Shown: positions 1-5,196 of the stretch, one piece after another | How positions within the stretch are numbered: the stretch's first letter is position 1 | Layout of the letters: every line of letters begins with the position of its first letter | Source: Thermoproteota archaeon | GTDB taxonomy: Archaea; Thermoproteota; Methanomethylicia; Nezhaarchaeales; WYZ-LMO8 | Length of the DNA stretch: 5,689 nucleotides | Assembly: GCA_011605835.1 (NCBI GenBank) | Contig: JAAOZJ010000008.1 | Coordinates: 1-5,689, forward strand | Direction of reading: 5' to 3' | The notes under the pieces: generated by a model | The model's database searches: none | Told to the model about the DNA's origin: nothing | What the model saw: the letters and a program-made list of their open reading frames with translations, nothing else | Translations under genes and position numbers: made by a program

Positions 1-88
1 AAGGCTCGTCCTTGGAAGAGAAGCTACTAAGTACTTCTAGAATTTTCTTCGTGCCTCGACGGATTATCAAATACCTTGCCACTTGCAC
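1..88 (-). CDS. Possible 5' end of an unidentified gene (runs off the left edge)
   Basis: From a GTG at 88-86 (or a second GTG at 82-80) a reading frame stays open to the window edge, giving 29 codons that read VQVARYLIIRRGTKK followed by ILEVLSSFSSKDEP. The mix of basic, aliphatic and acidic residues looks protein-like and could be the first helices of a small DNA-binding domain, but this is a guess from composition alone. There is no clear Shine-Dalgarno sequence and no convincing TATA element before the GTG. The frame is also open upstream to about position 220, where the translation does not look like protein. It would lie downstream of the DRE-TIM gene in the same orientation. It may equally be noncoding or the tail of an opposite-strand gene. 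Confidence 0.27.
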   Translation of the reverse strand, partial: MQVARYLIIRRGTKKILEVLSSFSSKDEP

Positions 89-200
89 ATGCTTACAAAA
101 GTAGCTGCACGGAGTGCAGTACGAAGACTTTAAGACAAAGAAGTACGAGTTGAGGGCAAGTGAAGGAGAATAACATGTAGTTTGCTGTTTTACCTCACCT
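89..200. other. Intergenic region downstream of the DRE-TIM gene
   Basis: These 112 bases follow the stop codon of the 201-1424 gene. I see no conserved coding sequence. A 27-codon minus-strand frame starting at the ATG near 176-174 is leucine-rich and lacks a ribosome binding site. No T-run of the kind that ends archaeal transcripts lies directly after the stop codon. The only structured element is the short inverted repeat listed separately. Confidence 0.6.
105..119 (-). terminator. Short perfect hairpin, possible weak terminator or operator
   Basis: CTGCAC (105-110) and GTGCAG (114-119) form a perfect 6-bp inverted repeat around a 3-base loop, with one further possible G-U pair outside. 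On the minus strand it is followed by CTACTTTTG, a weak T-rich stretch. It lies about 80 bases after the stop of the DRE-TIM gene and just ahead of the possible start at 88. It could help end that transcript or act as a protein-binding dyad for a downstream gene. A 6-bp stem can easily arise by chance. Confidence 0.25.
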
Positions 201-1424
201 TTACTTTGCCTTATGCCTCTCTATCATTTGCTTGAAGGCCTCGCTCGATATCGGAGACTTCCTCTTAGTGGCTTCCATTTTTACCTCTTCTAATATCTTG
301 TCGACATCTACTGTCGTTGGATCGATCCCCATCTTCTCGAGTGCGTAAAGGATCGAGTCCCTCCCGCTCTTCTTGCCAAGCACCATCTCCACGCCGTTGT
401 GACCGACTAGGCTCCAGTGGTACGGGAACATTATCAGCGGCTTGCCCTGCTTCTCGAGGTTCCTCCACCAACCCACGATTATCCCCGACTCGACCCTGAA
501 TATCCCGTCCCCGACGACGGGCTTGTGCGGTGGCATCTTGACCCCGGAGAGCTTCTCGACGAGCTTCGACAGCTTGTACAGCTTGCTGTAGTCCAGGCCC
601 AGCTTCACGCCGTAGAGCACTTCTAGGGCTAGGGCAGTCTCTGCCAAGTCGGCGTTCCCCATCCTCTCGCCTATGCCGTTCACCGTCGTGTGGACTATCT
701 CCGCGCCCTCCGCGACGGCCGCGAGCGTGTTCGCGACCGCTAGCCCGAAGTCGTTGTGGAGATGAACCTCTATGGGGACGCTGAACTGCCGCTTCACTCT
801 TCTCACTAAGTATCGTATGGCCTCGGGCATGCAGACCCCGAAGGTGTCGACTAAGACGAGGGAGTCCATGTGGCCCTCGGCCGCCACCTTACCTACTAGT
901 TTGAACCACCAGTCTAAGTCGGCCCTCGTGCCGTCTATCGTGAAGAAGGAGACGTGTAGCCCGTGCTCGGCGGCGTAGCTCGTGGCCTCCACCGCCAGCT
1001 CTACGGCCCTTTCGAGGGGCCAGTTGTACCCGTACTTTATGAGGTGCTCGCTAGACGGTATCTCCATCTCGATTCCGTCCACGTCGCACTCCAACGCCAA
1101 ATCGACGTCGCGCTTCATGCACCTCGCGAAGCAGAACACCTTGGCGTTCAGTCCCATTCGGGCTATGGCCTTTATCGCCTCCTTGTCCTCGTTCGAGACC
1201 GCTGGCATGCCGGCTTCGATCCTGTGGACCCCGACCTCGTCGAGCATCTTCGCTATCTCGATCTTGTCCTCCTTGGTGAAGGTCACCCCGGCCTGTTGCT
1301 CTCCATCTCTCAAGGTGATGTCGTGGATGACCACCTTCTTGGGGGACCTCAGTTGGGAGCGGACCTCGTCGACGAAGTTGAGCGGGCTCACCCACCACTT
1401 ATCCGATATCCAAGGTCGTTCCAT
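201..1424 (-). CDS. DRE-TIM Claisen-condensing or lyase enzyme (homocitrate/isopropylmalate/citramalate synthase-like)
   Basis: This 407-residue protein belongs to the DRE-TIM metallolyase superfamily, whose members join or split acetyl-CoA and 2-oxo acids in the cytoplasm. The signature DITLRDGEQ is at residues 35-43, the metal-binding HLHND at 221-225 and GIGERMGN at 250-257. The likely metal ligands are D40, H221 and H223. The barrel is followed by a short synthase-like tail with MVLGKKSGR near 347-355, so it resembles homocitrate, isopropylmalate or Re-citrate synthases more than HMG-CoA lyase. It lacks a LeuA-type regulatory domain. Unusually, the block that reads HESGIH in those synthases is VESGII here (311-316). 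About 30 residues precede the barrel. The ATG is preceded by GGAGGTG six bases upstream and by a TATA box, so the gene probably has its own promoter. Acceptor and product cannot be assigned. Confidence 0.9.
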   Translation of the reverse strand: MERPWISDKWWVSPLNFVDEVRSQLRSPKKVVIHDITLRDGEQQAGVTFTKEDKIEIAKMLDEVGVHRIEAGMPAVSNEDKEAIKAIARMGLNAKVFCFARCMKRDVDLALECDVDGIEMEIPSSEHLIKYGYNWPLERAVELAVEATSYAAEHGLHVSFFTIDGTRADLDWWFKLVGKVAAEGHMDSLVLVDTFGVCMPEAIRYLVRRVKRQFSVPIEVHLHNDFGLAVANTLAAVAEGAEIVHTTVNGIGERMGNADLAETALALEVLYGVKLGLDYSKLYKLSKLVEKLSGVKMPPHKPVVGDGIFRVESGIIVGWWRNLEKQGKPLIMFPYHWSLVGHNGVEMVLGKKSGRDSILYALEKMGIDPTTVDVDKILEEVKMEATKRKSPISSEAFKQMIERHKAK

Positions 1425-1430
1425 TCAGTC

Positions 1431-1437
1431 CACCTCC
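1431..1437 (-). promoter_or_regulatory. Shine-Dalgarno site of the DRE-TIM gene
   Basis: GGAGGTG on the minus strand lies six bases before the ATG at 1424-1422. It fixes that start codon. The ATG-like triplet further upstream (GAGATGGG) is out of frame. Confidence 0.8.
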
Positions 1438-1460
1438 GCCCATCTCCGATTCCTCATTGA

Positions 1461-1473
1461 AATAATATAAAAA
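1461..1473 (-). promoter_or_regulatory. Archaeal TATA-box promoter for the DRE-TIM gene
   Basis: The minus strand reads TTTTTATATTATT, with an archaeal TATA match TTTATATT centred near 1467. Archaeal transcription starts about 25 bases downstream, which puts the start near 1441-1445 and gives a leader of roughly 20 bases that still contains the GGAGGTG site. The AT-rich block upstream could hold a BRE. The spacing agreement between TATA, predicted start, ribosome site and ATG is the main support. Confidence 0.6.
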
Positions 1474-1481
1474 TTAATTTT
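1470..1481. promoter_or_regulatory. 12-bp perfect palindrome overlapping the TATA/BRE region
   Basis: AAAATTAATTTT is a perfect dyad whose end overlaps the upstream edge of the TATA box and the presumed BRE position. In this position a bound repressor could block TBP/TFB. The same T-rich stretch lies just past the stop of the fumarase beta gene and could also serve as a U-run terminator for the upstream operon. Dyads of only A and T arise easily, so an operator role is speculative. Confidence 0.3.
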
Positions 1482-1483
1482 AA

Positions 1484-2146
1484 TTATATTTTACATGCTT
1501 CAATCGATCCGGGGATTTTCTTCGGCCACCAGACGTAGCTCCTCGAAGAGTCTATCTTCTCCCTCGAGTAAATCGAGCTCACGTTTTGACGCACTTTCTC
1601 GAGCACTATCTGTTCTAGTGAGTTTCCGTGAGAGTCTATCCCCACGACTAGTGGTCCAAGTCTCTCCACTCTTAGCACCCACGTGGCTTCAGGCATCCCC
1701 AAGTCCAGCCAGTACACGTTCTCCACCTTCACGACTTGCTTCGCGTAGAGGGCAGCACAGCCTCCCGTCGCGATCAGGTAAACGCCTCCCACTTCTCTCA
1801 ACGCGTCGACCATGCTCTTGCCCATGGTTCCCTTCCCTATGGTGAGCCTCACGCGTTGCCTCCTCACAAGCTCCGCGCCAAGCTCTGTGAATCTCGAGCT
1901 CGACGTCGGGCCAGCCGCCACGACCTCCCACGAGTTGTCGACCCTCCTGACGATGGGACCGCAATGCCATATTGCTCCGTTCTCTAAGTTAAAAGGTAGC
2001 TCCTCCCCTCGCTTGATCATCTCGACAGCTCGGCGGTGTCCCATGTCGCGCATCGTGTGGACTATACCGCTCACGTACACGATGTCCCCCACTCTAAGCT
2101 TCCTCACGACTTCTTCGGATGTCGGCAAGCGAATTTCCTGGCTCAT
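1484..2146 (-). CDS. Class I fumarase-type hydro-lyase, beta subunit (fumarate/mesaconate/tartrate dehydratase family)
   Basis: This 220-residue protein matches the C-terminal half of class I fumarases, encoded separately as is usual in archaea. It would pair with the alpha subunit encoded immediately upstream. Family landmarks are AGPTSSSR (78-85), IGKGTMG (103-109), TGGCAALYA (127-135) and a closing segment with LGMPEATW (149-156) and GIDSHGNSL (169-177). In many class I fumarases the arginine of the first motif is followed by Met and an acidic residue; here it is followed by Phe-Thr-Glu, which may bear on substrate choice. The ATG has a GGGGGTGG site four bases ahead. The gene starts 19 bases after the alpha gene stops. 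Fumarate hydratase is the default call; mesaconase or tartrate dehydratase activity cannot be excluded. Confidence 0.9.
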   Translation of the reverse strand: MSQEIRLPTSEEVVRKLRVGDIVYVSGIVHTMRDMGHRRAVEMIKRGEELPFNLENGAIWHCGPIVRRVDNSWEVVAAGPTSSSRFTELGAELVRRQRVRLTIGKGTMGKSMVDALREVGGVYLIATGGCAALYAKQVVKVENVYWLDLGMPEATWVLRVERLGPLVVGIDSHGNSLEQIVLEKVRQNVSSIYSREKIDSSRSYVWWPKKIPGSIEACKI

Positions 2147-2150
2147 ACGA

Positions 2151-2158
2151 CCACCCCC
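2151..2158 (-). promoter_or_regulatory. Shine-Dalgarno site of the fumarase beta gene
   Basis: GGGGGTGG on the minus strand, in the 19-base gap between alpha and beta genes, ends four bases before the ATG at 2146-2144. It is a near match to GGAGGTG. Confidence 0.6.
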
Positions 2159-2165
2159 TTCGAGC

Positions 2166-3056
2166 TCACTCCGGGTGCGTGATGTAGACTACTTCGCCGT
2201 TCGGATAAATACGGGCTGTGGAGTACCTCGCAACCCAGCACTGATAGGTTATTCCGAGCGGGACGACGGCTGTGTGAGTACCACATATCTCGGCGTGGAC
2301 TGCGAGGCATGTAGTATCACCGCCCATAGCCATTGGCCCAAGCCCCGTGGAGTTCAAGGCCTTCAGCACTCTCTGCTCGAGCTCCGCTACGACTGGGTCC
2401 GGGTGCAACGAGCCAAGGGGGGTTCTGAAAATGGCTTTCTTAGCGAGGTGTAAGGCTATGTCTGCCGTCCCCCCGATTCCCAAGCCGACAATGGTCGGGG
2501 GACATGGCTCTCCCATGGCCGTTAACGTGTTGTCGACGACACACCTCACTATGGCCTCGGGTATGGGCTCGCTCGTCGTTATCCAAACGAGGGTCGACTT
2601 GGCCTCGGAGCCGAAGCCTTTTGGGACGGCCGTTATCTCGACGTAGTCGGCTTCGGGGTCTAAGTCGTAGTAGATGTAGGGCATCCCCCATCCGATGTTA
2701 GTGCCCGGGTTCTCCTTTGTCAACGGGTTTATGACGTTAGGCCTGAGAGGCACGTCGATCGTAGCCTTTTTGACGGCTTCCATTATAGGCCTTCTGACGT
2801 CGATGTTCAACCCCGACTTCAGGCCCCACTTTACGAAGAATAGCGGCGTCCCTGTGTCTTGGCATATGCTTATACCGTACTTCTCAGCCATCTCGGCGTT
2901 GTCGAGCATAGCCTTTAGCTGTGCCTTGCCGATCGGGGAGCTCTCGTTCTCATAGGCCCTCCGCAGGGCCCACTTGACGTCTTGAGGGAGCTTTGTAGCA
3001 GCTCTCTTTAGAAGTTCGTAGGCAGTCTTCGAAATCACTTCACTTATATCTACCAT
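2166..3056 (-). CDS. Class I fumarase-type hydro-lyase, alpha subunit ([4Fe-4S])
   Basis: This 296-residue protein matches the N-terminal, cluster-binding part of class I iron-sulfur fumarases and tartrate dehydratases. These enzymes reversibly add water to fumarate or related acids such as mesaconate. The three expected cluster cysteines are visible: C65 in ICQDTGT (D67 is the likely catalytic aspartate), C185 in EPCPP, and C250 in GGDTTCLAVH. GIGGTADIALHLAKKA (193-208) is a further family block. The length is normal for a separate alpha subunit. The start lies two bases after the stop of the CitE-like gene, with only a weak GTGGT site, so translation is probably coupled. The oxygen-labile cluster suggests an anaerobic or microaerobic host. 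Substrate is inferred only from family; the adjoining lyase and ligase suggest the product hydroxy acid is activated with CoA. Confidence 0.93.
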   Translation of the reverse strand: MVDISEVISKTAYELLKRAATKLPQDVKWALRRAYENESSPIGKAQLKAMLDNAEMAEKYGISICQDTGTPLFFVKWGLKSGLNIDVRRPIMEAVKKATIDVPLRPNVINPLTKENPGTNIGWGMPYIYYDLDPEADYVEITAVPKGFGSEAKSTLVWITTSEPIPEAIVRCVVDNTLTAMGEPCPPTIVGLGIGGTADIALHLAKKAIFRTPLGSLHPDPVVAELEQRVLKALNSTGLGPMAMGGDTTCLAVHAEICGTHTAVVPLGITYQCWVARYSTARIYPNGEVVYITHPE

Positions 3057-3058
3057 AG

Positions 3059-3970
3059 TTAACCACTACTTTGCTGGCGCATCTTTATCTTCTTCTCTTT
3101 TTCGGCGATGGCCTCAGCAAGCCTTAGCAGGTCCTCTGCTTGCTTGTAGACGGCTATGTCTATCATCCTACCCTCGAGCGAGGCCGCTCCCAGCCCCTTT
3201 ACCTCAGCTTCCTTGAAGGCCTGCACGACCCTCTTGGCGTACTCTATCTCTTTCTCTGAGGGCGAGAATATGCGATTCACTGGCTCTATTTGGCTCGGAT
3301 GAATTAGGAACTTCCCCTTGAAGCCAAGTTGTTTGGCAGCCATTGCGTCCCTGATCAGACCTTCTCTATCAATTATGTCGGTGAAAACCGTGTCGATTGC
3401 CAGGACGCCAGCAGCCCTTGCAGCAATGGCCACGTAAGAGCGGGCGAAGAAGAGCTCCGTTCCCTCTTTGGAGAGGGAAACGCCCATATCACGAGTGAAG
3501 TCGACCGCTCCGAAGCCCAAGGCTATAACCCTTTTGCTGGCGGAGGCTATCTCATAGGCGTTGACGACTCCCTTGGCGCTCTCGATGGTCGGGATGAAGA
3601 CAACAGAGCCGGGCTCGAGACCTCTCCTCCTCTCGAGCTCCTCAACAATCTTCTCGACCTCAAGTACCTCACTGCGCGACTCCACCTTAGGGATCATTAT
3701 GCCAGTAAGCCCTCTTTGCACAACGAACTCGCAGTCCTCGGCTGTGAGGCCTGTAGGCAGCCCGTTCACTCTTACGTAAATGTCTGACACCGCATTGGTA
3801 TTCAGGAAGTCCAGCGAATCTCTTATGAATACCCTGGCCGTGTCCTTTTCGGCCATCGGGACGGAGTCTTCTAGGTCCAATATGACCGCGTCGGCCGTGA
3901 GAGTGGGTATTTTGTGTATCATCCTCATGTTGTTGCCAGGAGTGAAGAGGACGGATCTCAATAACCTCAC
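3059..3970 (-). CDS. CitE-like acyl-CoA lyase (HpcH/HpaI aldolase family)
   Basis: This protein of about 303 residues belongs to the CitE / malyl-CoA / citramalyl-CoA lyase group: Mg-dependent TIM barrels that split hydroxyacyl-CoA thioesters into acetyl-CoA and a 2-oxo acid. Numbering from the chosen start, it shows R5 in RSVLFTPGNN, DLEDSVP (32-38), VRVNG (66-70), the Mg ligands E130 (PTIES) and D157 (GAVDF), LIHPSQ (222-227) and the C-terminal EGRMID (266-271). I chose GTG 3970-3968 because a perfect GGAGGTGA lies five bases before it. The alternative GTG at 3979-3977, which overlaps the previous stop by four bases and gives 306 residues, lies inside that ribosome site. No citF or citD is nearby, so this is not classical citrate lyase. 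Substrate could be malyl-, citramalyl- or citryl-CoA. Confidence 0.88.
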   Translation of the reverse strand: MRLLRSVLFTPGNNMRMIHKIPTLTADAVILDLEDSVPMAEKDTARVFIRDSLDFLNTNAVSDIYVRVNGLPTGLTAEDCEFVVQRGLTGIMIPKVESRSEVLEVEKIVEELERRRGLEPGSVVFIPTIESAKGVVNAYEIASASKRVIALGFGAVDFTRDMGVSLSKEGTELFFARSYVAIAARAAGVLAIDTVFTDIIDREGLIRDAMAAKQLGFKGKFLIHPSQIEPVNRIFSPSEKEIEYAKRVVQAFKEAEVKGLGAASLEGRMIDIAVYKQAEDLLRLAEAIAEKEKKIKMRQQSSG

Positions 3971-3975
3971 GGTCT

Positions 3976-3983
3976 TCACCTCC
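3976..3983 (-). promoter_or_regulatory. Shine-Dalgarno site that decides the CitE-like start
   Basis: GGAGGTGA on the minus strand is a full 8-base match to the archaeal anti-Shine-Dalgarno and contains the TGA stop of the alpha-subunit gene. It ends five bases before GTG 3970-3968. The upstream GTG (3979-3977) lies within the site itself and so is unlikely to be the start. Confidence 0.7.
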
Positions 3984-4872
3984 TCAAAAGCTTCTTTACG
4001 ACGACTGGTATCTCGTCAGGTCTGTCAACGACAACAGCGCCTGCTTCCTTCAAGGCCTTTACCTTGCTTTCAGCCGAGCCCCTTCCGCGCTCTATGATAG
4101 CACTGGCGTGCGAGAATCTGACCCCTGGCTGGGCCGTCCTCCCCGCGATATAAGCCACGAGGGGCTTCGTGAACTCCCCTCTCATGATGGCTTCTGCCGC
4201 TTCCTCCTCTGCGACCGTCCCGATTTCGCCGAAGAGGACGACGGCTTCTGTCTGTGGATCTTTTTCGAAGAGCGGGAGGAGCTCGGCCGGGCTCATGCCG
4301 ACGATCGGCTCAGAGCCTACGTGTATTGCCGTGCTTTCGCCTAGACCCGCCTTTGTTATGGCCCAGCATAGCGTTGTGGTCTGCCCGCCACTCCTCGATA
4401 TTATGCCGACGGGTCCCGCCTTGAACACGACCCTCGCCTGTTCCTCTGCTCCACCGATCCACCCAGCGACGGCCTTTTCGGGGCTTATGAGCCCGAGTGA
4501 GCCTGGACCTATGATCTTGACGCCTCTCTGCCTCGCTAGGTGCACCATCTCTATTATGTCGTGGAGCGGAACTCGCTCGACGGGCATGACTATCGTCTTT
4601 ATCCCGGCGTTGATCGCCTCGACGACAGCGCTTTTCACGAGAGGTCCTGGGACGAAGGTCACGCTGAGGTCTATCGGCCCTCGCTCCTTAACAGCCTCTT
4701 CGACTGTGTTGTACACCGGTATTCGCCAGACTTCTGTCCCTCCGCGGCCGGGAGATGTGCCAGCAACGACCTTTGTCCCGTACTCGCTCATGAACCTAGC
4801 TCGTGCAGAGCCCTCTCGACCCGTAATCCCCTGGATGAGGACTCTCGTATTTTCATCTAGGAGTATGGCCAT
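3976..4872 (-). CDS. Succinyl-CoA synthetase-type acid-CoA ligase, alpha subunit
   Basis: This 298-residue protein aligns along its length with SucD. It has the CoA-binding Rossmann start (ITGREG, 16-21), PGRGGTE (41-47), VGIISRSGG (155-163), the FGEIG block (214-218, E216 facing the histidine) and the phospho-histidine H255 in RFSHASAII. With a beta subunit such proteins form CoA thioesters from carboxylic acids and ATP or GTP through phospho-His. Two points depart from plain succinate enzymes: the NCPG loop is GSLG (124-127), nearer to the GPATVGG of ATP-citrate lyase, and the histidine motif is HASAII rather than HAGAII. The ATG has a perfect GGAGGTGA six bases ahead. It follows the ferredoxin gene by 29 bases. 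Succinate, malate, citramalate or citrate are candidate substrates; context with a CitE-like lyase favours a hydroxy acid. Confidence 0.9.
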   Translation of the reverse strand: MAILLDENTRVLIQGITGREGSARARFMSEYGTKVVAGTSPGRGGTEVWRIPVYNTVEEAVKERGPIDLSVTFVPGPLVKSAVVEAINAGIKTIVMPVERVPLHDIIEMVHLARQRGVKIIGPGSLGLISPEKAVAGWIGGAEEQARVVFKAGPVGIISRSGGQTTTLCWAITKAGLGESTAIHVGSEPIVGMSPAELLPLFEKDPQTEAVVLFGEIGTVAEEEAAEAIMRGEFTKPLVAYIAGRTAQPGVRFSHASAIIERGRGSAESKVKALKEAGAVVVDRPDEIPVVVKKLLRR

Positions 4873-4878
4873 AAATCC

Positions 4879-4886
4879 TCACCTCC
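4879..4886 (-). promoter_or_regulatory. Shine-Dalgarno site of the ligase alpha gene
   Basis: GGAGGTGA on the minus strand ends six bases before the ATG at 4872-4870, inside the 29-base gap after the ferredoxin gene. The match is perfect, implying efficient independent initiation of the alpha subunit. Confidence 0.75.
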
Positions 4887-4901
4887 ACGACTTTGAGCTT
4901 G

Positions 4902-5195
4902 CTAATACAACCCCACCCTCTTGCGGTACTCCTCTAGGCCGTAGAGCGGAAGCTCGATCCTTATGGCATTAAGCCCCCTCAGGAAGCACTCTTGTTCGCA
5001 TGCTAGGCATTCAGTACACATACGTTTCAAGTCTTCAGCGGAGTATATGGGCTCGGGCTTGTTTACCTTCAGGTTTATCCTGAAGAGGTGGGCGCCGTAT
5101 AGGCTACAGGCCTTGACGCAAGCGAAGGTCTTGCAACCCACGCACTTCGAATCGTCGATTACTACCTTCCCGGTTCTCGTTTCGAATTCTATCAC
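4902..5195 (-). CDS. 2x[4Fe-4S] ferredoxin-like protein between the ligase subunit genes
   Basis: This small protein (97 residues from the chosen start) has two four-cysteine sets: C18-x2-C21-x4-C26-x3-C30 and C60-x2-C63-x2-C66-x3-C70. That suits two [4Fe-4S] clusters. The first set has one extra residue in the middle, as in electron-transfer subunits of larger oxidoreductases, and about 30 residues separate the sets. There is no signal peptide or membrane segment, so it is cytoplasmic. I chose GTG 5195-5193, one base after the stop of the beta-subunit gene and nine bases after AAGGGG. A TTG at 5240-5238 would give 112 residues with a basic extension encoded wholly inside the beta-subunit gene. 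Its location inside a CoA-ligase gene pair is odd, since such ligases need no electrons. It may be an accessory subunit or the electron partner of a nearby oxidoreductase. Confidence 0.85.
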   Translation of the reverse strand: MIEFETRTGKVVIDDSKCVGCKTFACVKACSLYGAHLFRINLKVNKPEPIYSAEDLKRMCTECLACEQECFLRGLNAIRIELPLYGLEEYRKRVGLY

Positions 5196-5196
5196 T

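Noticed and set aside
96..176. 27-codon minus-strand frame starting MLFSFTCPQL
   Set aside because: No ribosome binding site, leucine-rich random-looking sequence and no conserved features.
201..1424. HMG-CoA lyase as the name for the DRE-TIM protein
   Set aside because: The TLRDGEQ start and the MVLGKKSGR tail after the barrel fit the synthase branch better than HMG-CoA lyase.
963..1470. Two plus-strand open frames of about 160 codons opposite the 5' half of the DRE-TIM gene
   Set aside because: They mirror the codon pattern of the true minus-strand gene and show no family motifs.
1812..2453. Plus-strand open frame (213 codons) spanning the fumarase beta/alpha junction
   Set aside because: It crosses two real genes on the other strand, is Ser/Pro-rich and has no ribosome binding site I can support.
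3059..3979. Classical citrate lyase beta subunit (citE of a citDEF operon)
   Set aside because: No citD acyl-carrier or citF transferase gene is present, and the neighbouring gene is a CoA ligase, so free CoA esters are the more likely substrate.
3976..4872. ADP-forming acetyl-CoA synthetase (ACD) alpha subunit
   Set aside because: Length, order of motifs and the RFSHASAII phospho-His segment fit SucD-type ligases; the ACD arrangement is not present.
4169..4972. Long plus-strand open frame (267 codons) opposite the ligase alpha gene
   Set aside because: It is antisense to a complete, motif-bearing SucD-type gene, and its translation is low-complexity Ser/Pro/Thr-rich with no recognisable family.
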